From Nematostella vectensis (lineage: Eukaryota > Cnidaria > Anthozoa > Actiniaria > Edwardsiidae): DNA of 64,000 nt. The position numbers and the translations under genes are program-made. The notes under the pieces were generated by a model that worked only from the letters and a program-made list of their open reading frames with translations, was not told the DNA's origin and did no database searches. Shown piece after piece: positions 22,728 through 34,400 of the stretch. Each line of letters opens with the position of its first letter. Within the stretch, counting starts at the first letter, position 1. The stretch covers positions 2,277,001 through 2,341,000 of the forward strand of contig NC_064042.1 of the NCBI RefSeq assembly GCF_932526225.1, read 5' to 3'.

Positions 22728-25657
22728 TGCAGCGATGCTCCTTACTCGTCAATGTTATTCTACTGTGGAGTTTGGGAGATTTCAATGTTTGATCATTTTA
22801 TGAGATCATGTGACCTGATCATTTGATTTGATCAATAGTCACCCGACACTAATGGTTGATGTATAGATTCTCCTTACCTATCGTCCAATAGATCATCTGA
22901 CTCATCAGATGATTGATATCTTAATTCTCCTTAATTATATCAGTGGTCCATTGCTGAGATAAGAGGATGTTTTTATAAGATTATTTAACTTGATTAATCT
23001 CCAGACGATGATGACTGGTGATTGATATATTAATTCTAAATATAATTATATATCATTCGTCTTCAGATACTGCTGCTTGATGAGGGTTAAGGCATACGTC
23101 GAACCGAACTTGAATCTAATTCAGTCGATCCTATTGTTTTGGAAATAAGAACATAGAAGGTACAACGTATGCCGCGAATGGGTTCGTGTGTGGTTAAAAG
23201 ATTCAAGTTCGAGTCCCTGAGTCGAATCGAATCGAATCTGGCGCGGCCTGGCGGCAAACGTCTTATTATACTTGAACCGAATAAGATAAAAATATTATGT
23301 AACTGAGAAAGTAATTGATATGAAAGTGCAGCCTCTTCTTCACCAAAATGTCAAGGTCGCCCCTTGAAGAGCATGCGCTCTAAATACTAGCATTATTAAG
23401 TCCTGCTTTGAGGGCACAAAATATACGTTCTTGAAATACGATTTACCAGTGTGCAATAAACTACGGACATTTAACCGGTCAATAATAACAGCAGTATTCA
23501 TTATTTTCAATATTTTGAAAATGCACGCTTCACTGGTGCCTTCTCATGGTAATGAATATTATCTCGATGGGGGAGGGGGGAAGGGTTCTTCAGTTCTTAG
23601 AAATGGTGCTTGTAGGGATCCGCAGACAGGCGCTTCGAGCCAATGTTTAAACCTCAAAATCTATGTTAGAGAAAGAGAGACAAATGGCGTCCATGTAATA
23701 TACTATGTGTGCGAAGGAAAATGCATACAGAGCTGTAGCAGCTCTCGAATTATTGGGTGGCACGACACAGAAAGATTAAGAAAACAATGAGGGGGGGGGG
23801 GGGGGGGGCACAGCCACGGCCCTAGTGGTCAATTCCTTATAATTCTTGAAAATATTGGGGGGGGGGGGCACGTGCCCCCAGTTTCCCACCCCCTGCTACG
23901 GCCTGATTTAGTATAGACTTTGTTTGGGAAGGATAATGCATTTAGTATAGACTGAATAAAAGTCCTGCTCTTCATCACAGTGCGGAGAATAAATTCTGGA
24001 GGATGCGAGTGGTTTCTTCACAGGTGAATGATTTCCAGGGTGAAAATAGACCGAGGCGAGCGTGTTGTAGGCAAGTGATACTTTATAACGCTACGGACTG
24101 GGCCTCTTTTCAAGATGGCATCAAGTTCCTGCAAGTGCACGAGAAAATTCAATCTGAATATTTTAGTAAGAAGATACTACTATCCTAAAGTCCCTGGCTA
24201 AATCGAAACCTGCGAACCGCATTAATACAATAATATAACGTCGCGGTAAGCAAAGCCGACAAACATAACAACACCCATTGTTACGAGGCACACAGACACA
24301 CAAAATACGGACGATAGCATATAATCTATGGCGAGTCTGGGTCTTGTCCGAGAGAAGAGAGTCAGGGGCCGAGAGATTGATAGGCCGAGAATCGAATGAC
24401 ATTCTGCTAATTGATCGCTAGATATTTTTACTTCGCGATAGAACTTTTATCTTAACAACGTTTTTGCATCATGCAACATGCATTGCAATCGTTTTTTTTA
24501 TAACGTCGAATTTTCAGTTGAGGCTGGGCCGTTCTTAAATTTTCGTGTATGAACATAAGACTACATGAATTTTTAGAAAATGAATTACACACATTGCTGT
24601 TGTGGTTAACAAGACTCTGCACTTAAGAAAACATCTTACTAACAAAAAACAAATGACAATAGTAATTTATCACTTAACTTCGTGAAATCTTTCAAGGAAA
24701 TCGGAAATCAGTGTTTGACATTTTGAACTGGTTAAATGGAAAGCTTCCTGGCCCGGTAACCTATTCTAAAGAATAGAAATTTCCCCCTAAAACGGGTGGA
24801 CATAGTTAGATCAGTAATCCATAAACTTATTTGTCTTGATGATATAAAATTGGAATGGTTGATTATCATTTCACGGTCACACGACAATGGCTAAGATTGT
24901 CTCACAAAACAAAGTCTCGGATGTGGTCATAGATTTAGACGGAAAGGCGAGGTCCCTTAGGCTTTGTTTTCATTACCCTTATGATTGAGTCTTTTATTGT
25001 TGCTGTGTGCATGAGCGAGTTTTATTGAAAAGCTTCACACAAAGGCAGTGAGAAGCAAGTTTTTGAATTGGTAATAAGGCTCGTTGGGCAGTTTACAAAA
25101 CTCCAAAAAGGATTATTAATAAGTCTTGACCTTATCTGGACATTGATCTGTTGCAATTTGTGATTTAGCGTTTTGACCCGGAGGTGAAACATTCCTATAC
25201 ACAAGGTGAGGAGAAGTAAACAACCTGTTGATGTGGAATGTGTATAGCCGCTTTCGTTTCCTTTTATAATGTATAAGGAATATAGGTGATGAGCATGTTG
25301 AGGTATCTTAACAAAAAGGTACTCTAGTTACAATAAATATTCAATTAGTTTGTCACTTGTAAACTCCTTCTTTTACTCATGTTAAGGCTGGAGTCGTAAA
25401 AACATTTATGTCCATATTGATATCTAATGACGGGACTGAATGATAACTCCATTATGCTAATACCCTTTATATAATACTAAAAAAAAAATTAAAAACTGGT
25501 GATGATAATGGAGTGTATATATGGAGGTTCCAATGTATATATGTCTTTGTCTCAAAACGGTCTCTATAAGGCGACCGCACGCTTCACGAGGTTTGTTTGC
25601 TTTCATGAGGTAGAGACATCTCAAACCGCATTATCTAAGTGGTCGTAGTGGTACATC
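22728..25657. other. Intergenic DNA between calcium sensor and TRPA
   Basis: Just after the calcium-sensor stop, short blocks (GATTGATATCTTAATTCTCC-like) recur imperfectly to about 23070. A B-box-like AGTTCGAGTCC near 23208 lacks a convincing tRNA fold. Long G-runs occur near 23791-23808 and 23859-23868 within a dispersed repeat. No exon recognised. Confidence 0.4.
23838..23905. repeat. Dispersed G-rich repeat, copy 1
   Basis: TTGAAAATATTGGGG, a G-run, CACGTGCCCCC, then CCCACCCCCTGCTACGGC recurs at 27834-27899 in the same order. Probably the 3' part of an interspersed element. Confidence 0.6.
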
Positions 25658-25863
25658 ATGAATGGAGTGAAGGCTAACGGAACAGTCCATAATGTGGATG
25701 ACAAAAAACCGGACGAAGACGTAGACGCCATTGCCTTGGAGGCGATTAAAAGGGTCAAGCGGAAGAGACAACACGCGAAAATTGTCATGAATTATGAAGA
25801 CGAAGATGACCAGAATAACCAAGATGGGGACACGGACGAACAGCAGGTGAGAGATGTTAGTGT

Positions 25864-25894
<31 letters not shown>

Positions 25895-28430
25895 GGTTAG
25901 GGACGGGAGATTGCACTGGTGGTGGTGGTGGGGGGGGGAGGTGAGGGAGATAAGGACGAACAGGTAAGAGATATAAGTGTAAGGGGGAGGGGAGATGGGG
26001 AGGGAAGGGGGGGAAGGACGGGAGATTGAGGAGGGGGGGAGGGTTGGGTGGAGAGGCCTTCGGAATAACCAAGATGGGTTTCCTGTGTTCAGGCAAGTCC
26101 CAGGAGTTCTATTGGGTTTCCTGTGTTCTCACGGTTTATCTTCGAGCACAAGAAACCCGGTAAGAACGCCTGGCATCTTGGCTGAACACAGGAAACCCGA
26201 TAAAACGCCTGGGACTAGGCTGACCAAGATGGAGATATCGAAGAACAGGTAAGAGATTGTAAGAAAAAAAGGGGGGGAGGTGATGACGGGAGATTGAAGG
26301 GGGAGGGGACCGCGATTTCAGAGGAACGACGGACGAATCCGCATGGATCTCTGAGGCTATCAGTGTCAGCCTCAAAACGTCTTTAATATCTATCCTTTTA
26401 AGCGCTCTTTTCTACCGCTCTATAATCAAACTACTCCGAGAAAATCATCCAAGTTAATACGAGACTCCACACGTAAATGATGCATGCAACTGAAGCATAA
26501 AAAACTATCTTTTTATTTCAATCAGCAAAAGGAGAATCTAGACGAAGATATAAAAGCTGCCGGCAAACTACAGAGACTCAACAAAGCAGTAATGGCGGGA
26601 GATATGACCAAATTTCTTAAACTAATTGATCAAAAACTCGGTAAGAATCGCTTAACATTTATTCTGAAACTTCAGCCTGTAAATAAAGCGCTTTACCCCC
26701 GTCCCATTTACATACAGGCCACCTTAAATGTACACATACATTGATTCGTGTTTCAAAGAGCCATACTCATTATGTGTTAGAATTTCAAAAAAGTTTTTTA
26801 CGTCATTTACCAAATGCCATTTTGCTATTATGACCAAATTTCTGCTAAAAGAGACTGTTAATATTTTATTTGCGTTTGCTGTCCAACAGGCATAAATCAA
26901 GCGGACAGTTTCGGACGCACCCCTGTCCAAAACGCCATTCTAAAGAGCGACACGCGTATGGTGGAGACGTTGCTTGGAAGCGGAGCTGACGTCGGGCACC
27001 AGGATGACAGGGGGGACGCGCCACTACACTACGCCGTCCGGTCTGGAAGTGAGACAATTCTTAAGGTACTGAACATACGAAAAAATCGAGCACAAAATTA
27101 CTTGACATTCGATGAATTTTGTATATATAAAATTTAAAAATCGCATTTGCATAAGAGAAAAAGAGGGTTAGGATTTGTCACTTTACCCTTTCAGTTGGTG
27201 TTAGGGAATTGTAGCGAAGTCAACACAAAAGGAAGTAACGGATGTACCCCACTTCACATTGCAGCTACCCTCAATAAACCAAAACTCTGCAAGCTGCTGG
27301 TGAGTGATTATTGTTGATCGTTCTCATATCGAACCTGCCCAAATCGGGCATTATAGTGGAAGGAGGGCCAGTGTGATTATGTTTCAGTTTTACTGTCATG
27401 CTACCCTGGGTACCAGAGGCTCGAGCTTCACTCCAACAACATGAACCGCGAAGCGGCGTCTCGTAGTCAGTAAAGGCGCATAGGAAACGAACAAAGCTCA
27501 AGACTCTGGTACCCAGGGTACTGTCATGCTTATTCAACCATAAAAACGAGGTGCGGCGAAACCACCACTAAGGACGGTCACTCCACGTCAAATGTTGTCA
27601 CATAGGAAAAAAGGACACATTAATTGTAATTAAAGATTAACGTGCGCTTAGCTTACCATATTAAAAAAAATTCTCGATGTCTGCATCTCGCATTTGTACT
27701 GCTCGCCGTGTCTCGTTATAATGCTCAACAAATGCTTGCATCAAATATCGTGCCTCAGCACGATATTACAAACTGTAAACACAGTGTCGTAGTAGGCCCC
27801 GAAATATTTGGGGATTATAACAATAAAGAAACATTTTGAAAAAATTGGGGTGGGGGGGGGCACGTACCCCCAGTGCCCCACCCCGTGCTACGGCTCTGAA
27901 ACCAGTACTCCGATTCTATTTCCTCTGCATGGACGTATCCAAGTTTTGGGAGAGGAGGGCTCAACATGCATAACTCCTGTCTTCATTTATAAGTTAAACA
28001 ACATTAGAGGCGCTCCAGAATCCTTAGTTTGAGGAGAACCTGCCCTAAAAATAAAAATTATCTTTGGGTCACGACGAATGCTACTTCCATTTTCTAAGAA
28101 ATCTCCTTTCTGACTGTAAGGAGCTTGTTGCAATCGTTCATAAACTAAAATTTGACCCATTACCTCTGTTGGATCATAGCCTTGGACCCAATTTCCCGGA
28201 AGAAAAGAGAGGGAAGGAGACAGTGAGTGAGAGGGCGTCTCCAGGGGAGAATGGGACCCGCCCAAGCTCATCCCACTCGTGGTTTGTAGGCACAAACATT
28301 ATAGTCGTCTATTTATTTCAGATCGAGAATCATGCCGACGTTAATAGCACTGACATTGATGGCAAGACCCCCCTGGGGAAAGCGATGGAGAGTGGAGCAG
28401 CAAAATCAGCGGAATTTCTTCTAGAATACA
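25658..28430 (+). CDS. TRPA exons 1-5: acidic N-terminus and first ankyrin repeats
   Basis: Exon 1 encodes 63 polar residues starting MNGVKANGT, with a basic patch (KRVKRKRQ) and an acidic end (YEDEDDQNNQDGDTDEQQ). Exons 2-5 begin the ankyrin stack; repeat cores seen are FGRTPVQNAI, GDAPLHYAV, GCTPLHIAA and GKTPLGKAM. Exon 5 ends in phase 1 (GTAAGT donor) 44 bp before the inserted LTR element and resumes correctly in exon 6 on the other side of it. Confidence 0.9.
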
Positions 28431-31400
28431 GTAAGTTTGTGAAGCATTGTGATGTCCCGTTTTCACTCCCCCTTGTAGTTTTGGGCTACCTGTAGTAGCA
28501 GAGGGACTGGGGCGAGGTAAGATGGCGGCCTCCTAGAGCGATCGGACTACGATTGTATGGTAGCACCTTAGAGTATCTTAGACACAATAAACGTCATACC
28601 ACATGGTGTCAGAAGATGGCAAGCAGCACGCCATTCGTGAAGCCACCCGAAGTATTGGAAATTTCGAGCGGAAATCCAGCGTTTGCTTGGAAAAAGTGGA
28701 AGCAAAAATTCGAAATTTATTTGAAGGCCACTGCCACCTCCACGAAGCCTGACGAAGTCAAGGTGGGTTTACTGCTCAATCATATTGGAGACAAATGCCT
28801 AGAAATATATAGTAACTTTGTATTTCGCCCTGATCAACCAAACCCAGATGGTGGAGACCCTATACCGGGCGAAAACCCGGATAATTACAAGACGGTTATA
28901 GAGAAGTTTAACCAATATTCTACTAAACGAGACCCACAGTAAATGCTCCGCGAGAAGTTCTGGCCCCAGCTCCAACGAGAACCAAATCAGAGTTTTGACT
29001 ACTGGGTAGTCACTGTAAGAGAAAGGGCTGCAGAATGTAAATTCCCACCCGAATTCCTCGAGCGAGCTATAAGGGATAAGCTTACCTTTTCCTGTGTAGA
29101 TGATAGGTCTAAATTTAAGTTGTACGATGAAGGGGCAGGGCTTTCACTCGATAAAACAATAACAATCCTCTCGATGAAAGAAGCATCTAGTCGAGAACTA
29201 CAAGAATCAAAGACGGCAACAATCGAGAGAGTAGGATTGAGAGCACCTGGAAAAACAGCACCCCAGTATGCACAGCGGTTCGAGACAAAACGTCAACGGA
29301 GACAGCCACCTGATAGATGCGGATACTGTGGCAGAGACCATCCTCGAGGCAAAATCAACTGTCCAGCAGCTAACGCGCGTTGTGATAAATGCACCAAAGT
29401 TGGGCACTTCGCTGCTGTATGTAGAAGCAAACCGAATACAAGAGTAAGTCAAGTAGAAGATGCACGTGAGGGTGAAGTTTTAGACCATAACCCGACATTC
29501 GTGGGACGGGTTTTATCAGTCTCTCAAACAGATAATACATTACCGGATCAAGATAAAAACGTCGACATCACGTCTTCCGAAAATCAAGTCAGTGAGGCCG
29601 AAGCATTAATGCCTGAGATATCTACCGATTACATTCGCGATCCTGGACGGCATGTGAAGCTGAGAGTAGAGAAACGCGAGCTAACGTGGTGTATTGATAC
29701 CGGAGCCCAGGTCTCTGTGATGCCGGAAACCGTGTACAGAGAGGTGTATGGGAAACTCTCGCCGCCAGACAGAAAGCTGATAGGCGCAGGGGATACACCA
29801 CTAGAAACTGTTGGACAAACAATCATTTACCTACAGCTCGGGGAAGCATGCATCGAAGAATGTGTCTACGTAGTGAGAGGTGCAACAAAACTGCTTCTAG
29901 GGATCCCAGCTATCCGCAAGCTAGGGTCAATACACGAAATCCCCAATACCTACAGTGTCAGGGCTATCGACTGCAGCGCCAACCAGCAAAATGAAAAACC
30001 GTTCACCAACAAGGAAACCATAGTTCGCAAGAACCCACACCTCTTCAATGGTCTAGGTAAACTAAGCGGAGAGTACACGATCCGTCTTAAGGAAGGAGCA
30101 AAGCCATTTTGTTTGACAACCCCTCGACGAGTACCGCTCCCACTGCAAAAGAAAGTGGAGCAAGAGATAAACCGGATGGTAGAGCTCGGCGTGATAGAAC
30201 CAGTAGACGAGCCCACGGACTGGTGCGCACCGATAGTAGTGGTACCAAAGCCAAATGGAACCGTGCGAATATGCGTCGACCTCACAAAGCTCAACAAAGA
30301 AGTCAGAAGAGAAGTATACCAAATGCCTAAAGTGGAAGAGACTCTCGAAAACATAGCCAAAGGATCGATCTACTCCAAACTTGACGCTAACTCAGGCTTC
30401 CACCAAGTTCCCTTGTGCGAGGAAAGCGCTAAGCTTACTACTTTTATCACTTCTTTTGGGCGGTATATGTTTCGCCGTCTGCCATACGGAATCTCCTCTG
30501 CACCGGAATACTTTAAGAAGAAAATGGACCAAGAGCTGGCTGGACTAGAAGGCACACTATGTCATATGGACGACATCCTGGTCGTTGGAAAAGACCAAGC
30601 GGAGCACGATAAGAGACTGGCTGCCGTCCTCCACCGCATCACGGAAATCGGCATGACACTGAACCCAGACAAGTGTAAGTTCTCAGAGAAGAAGACCTTG
30701 GACAGGTGAGTACCTTGGACAGGTGATCGATAACGAGGGGATCAAGAAAAATCCCGCCAAGGTGAAAGCTATCGTCGACATGGATGTACCTAGGGACATC
30801 CCTAGCCTGAGACGATTTCTCGGGATGGTGAACCAACTAATGAAGTTCTGTCCCAATCTAGCAGAGAAGACGCAACCACTTCGCGACCTGCTTAAGAAGA
30901 ATAGCGCATGGGTTTGGGGCAAGGCGCAAGATGATGCCTTCGATGACTTGAAAGAAGAAATGGCTTCAGAGAGAGTGCTTGCACTGTATAGCCCCGAGAA
31001 AGAGACTGTAGTCTCCGCGGATGCAAGCAGCTTTGGATTGGGGTCAGTACTCATGCAGAAGCAGCCATCCGGAGAAATGCGTCCTGTTGCATATGCAAGC
31101 AGATCTATGACAAACACCGAGTGCAGATCCGCACAGAAAGAAAAAGAGGCATTAGCAACCACGTGGGCCCTAGAGCACTGGTCCGATTTATTGGTAGGCA
31201 TGAAGTTCACTGTCGAAACAGACCACAAGCCCCTTGTACCCCTGTTTACTTCCAAGATGATCGATGAGCTGCCGGTACGCATAAAGCGTTTCAGAATGAG
31301 GCTGATGAGGTACGATTTTGATACTCGGCACGTTCCAGGCAAGGAACTTTATACCGCAGATGCACTATCTAGGTGCCCACTAAACGAAAAGAGGTCTGAG

Positions 31401-34400
31401 ACGCCGTGCCAGTCTGACCACCTGTACGCTGAAGCGGACTGTTATGTGAATACCATACTGCTACACCTACCAGCATCCGACAAGAGACTAGAGGAAATAC
31501 GGTCAGAGCTGAAGAGAGACGACACCTTGAAAGTCGTGATGCATTACGTACAGAATGGGTGGCCAGAAACCAAACAGAAGCTCTATGGGCCCGTGAAGAA
31601 ATACTGGGGTGAAAGAGGAAGCTTATCCACCCACGAAGGCCTATTGGTGAGGGGACGAAGACTTGTAATTCCGTCGAGTCTCAGGCCAGATATCTTACGG
31701 TACCAACATGATGGTCACCAAGGCATATCCAAGACACGGGACAATGCAGCATCGTCCGTTTGGTGGCCCGGAATCTCCAAACAAATTGAAGAGATGGTTC
31801 GCAATTGTGCCACCTGCGAAAAATATCGGAAGGAACGTATAGAACCGATGAAGGGAACAGATTTCCCAGAGCGACCGTGGTCCAAACTCGGAGCAGACTT
31901 CTTCCAACATGAAGGCCGACACTACCTGCATATAATCGACTACTATTCGCGCGATATCGAAATATACTTGGTGAGCAAGAATGTAACAGCCTGTGATACA
32001 GTAAACAAGATGAAGAATGCCTTTAGTCGACATGGAATCCCAGATATCTTAGTTACCGACAACGGACCACAGTTCGCCTCTGCAGAGTTCAACAAGTTTG
32101 CGGCTACATGGGGATTCGATCACATAACTTCATCACCTCGGTACGCCCAGTCAAATGGCGAATCGGAACGAGCCGTCGAGACAATAAAGAACTTTCTGAA
32201 GAAGTGCGATGACGAGTACCTCGCTCTTCTAAGCTACAGAAACACACCGCTTCACAACGGATATTCTCCCTCACAGCTAAGTATGGGTCGCAAACTAAAA
32301 ACGAGAGTACCGTGCCACCCTGACGAGTTGAAACCTCAACTCCCAGACAATGATGTAGTGAGAAAGAGAGAAAGAGAGTACAGAAGACAAATGCGGGAAG
32401 ACTATGACCGCAGACACACAGTTGCAGAGGGGGAGGAGTTAGCAGAAGGTGATCGAGTATGGATACCAGACCTAAAGACGGAGGGGACGATAATCAGGGC
32501 ACACGAAACCCCACGATCGGTTGTAATACAAACACCAAAGGGATTGCGGAGACAAAACCGTCGACAGGTAAGAAGAGCCTTAGGAAGCCCTCAGCCAACA
32601 TACGCTGCTACACAGTACAGGGCCCCTATACTCCCCGAGAGATACACGACTCCGGAAGCAATACAAAGCCAGTCAAGCCCTCTCCCGGTACAACAACCAT
32701 CAGTCTCCGAGAAAGAGACCTTCAATGAGATGTCTGGACCCACACAAGGAGATGGGAATCGAGTACCACAGCCGTGCCCTACGCCAGAGCAGCCAACCCT
32801 GAGGCGATCAGAGAGAGTGCGCCGCAGACCTTGCAGATACATTGAAGAATACTGATTGACAATGACTGCTGTTAGTTACCATTAGAACAATGTTAGAATA
32901 TTTACTTGTATAGGTCAATTTAGAAGTAGACCATAAGTACACGTTTGTATGTTAGGTTACTGTTAAAAGGGGAGATGTAGTATTGGGCTACCTGTAGTAG
33001 CAGAGGGACTGGGAGCGAGTAAGATAGCGGCCTACTAGAGCGATCGGACTACGATTGTATGGTAGCACCTTAGAGTATCTTAGACACAATAAACGTCATA
33101 CCACACCCCTCTCACCCACGTGCCGTCTTCTCCACTCCTCCAATAACTGTGTATCTATTTTTTACTCTTCCTCAGTAAAGAACAATCACTTGAAGCTGGA
33201 CTCTTTCCTTTCCGACGCTGATAACGAAGGCAACACGTTACTGCATCTAGCGGTGGACAGCGGTTTTACTCGGGTAAGAAAGCAATCTGGGTACTACTTT
33301 ACATTATCTGGAACCCAGGGGCTCGCGACCAGTGTGAGACGCGCGGCAAGGGGGCGGGGACAAGAAAGGGACCCCTCCCCAGGCTTCCTCCCCACGCGTC
33401 CTTGACTTGTTTCATGTGAATCTTTTGAGAATCAAAGGGTGACTTTGATGCCTTGTACTTGAACATATTATTTATGTCTTTTTTCAGGTGGTGGAATTGT
33501 GTTTGGATAACGGTTCTATCATCCGTAGACCCAAGGTTAGTCAATTACTTTTCAATATGAGGGGGTGAGGAGAGGAGAACTTACAGCTCAATCTTTTCGT
33601 GTAAGTATCATAACACGCCTTTTGGTATCTATGGCATATGAAATCTATGGGTGCACAACAAACAATCCGCCTTAATCAACTTATTTTGGGAATATTACGA
33701 TTTTTATCGAATTTGGTAAATATATAAAATCTTTTTTAGATTATTATTTCGATACTTCATCACATAATGTGTTTTTCGTTGATTGATAGAAATAATAGCA
33801 AAGGCATGTGGCTGGTCTCTTAAATATTCTTTCTCTTTCCCCAGCGCAATGACCGAAGCACGGCGTTTCACCTCGCGTGTGAACAAGGCGCTACAGAGAT
33901 AGTACAACTTTTCTTGGAAAAGGACCCAAACTTAGCAAAAATTCTCCTGGTGGATGCGAACGGCACTACGCCTCTGCATAAAGCGGCACAAACGAACAAC
34001 CACTCCATACTCCACCTGCTTATTACAAAGGTATGATCGTTAAAAAAGCATACCTATTCATAAAATTACTGCCAAATGGCAGTTTTGCGACCGAAAGATT
34101 CAATGGTTCTCATTATGTTTCTAGGCCAGAAAAATATATTCATAATATATATTCATACAATTATCCAGTGTAAATCATGGGAAGTGTAGTGCTAGGCGTT
34201 GTGCCAAGTACTCGTCAGCTTTTGCCATTTGCATTTTGGGCGGACTGTATTATGTATCGATATGTAGAAATGGCAATAAGCTAAGAACCATAAAATAAAT
34301 CTACAAAATTAAGAATACTGGCTCGCACGAGAATTAAGAAAATTCACAAATCTCTACCAGATTGGCCTTCCCGGGTATTCGGTAGTAATGTGCAAGACTG

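Larger units (their letters stand above)
28474..33105 (+). mobile_element. Gypsy-type LTR retrotransposon in TRPA intron 5
   Basis: A full-length 4.6-kb element in sense with the host gene. It has two 130-bp LTRs (TGTAGT...CACA), a 5-bp target duplication CCCCT (28469-28473 and 33106-33110), a primer-binding site TGGTGTCAGAAG right after the 5' LTR (a tRNA 3'-end complement, probably Leu) and a purine tract AAAAGGGGAGA before the 3' LTR. Domain order zinc knuckle, protease, RT, RNase H, integrase is the Gypsy (Ty3) order. LTRs differ at about six positions, so it is not a very recent insertion. Two breaks in the coding region make this copy defective. Confidence 0.95.

Noticed and set aside
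23190-23225. Possible tRNA (AGTTCGAGTCC B-box-like word)
   Set aside because: No cloverleaf could be drawn around it; at most a decayed SINE.
29950-31342. Long minus-strand frames inside the Gypsy element
   Set aside because: Shadows of the plus-strand pol coding sequence.
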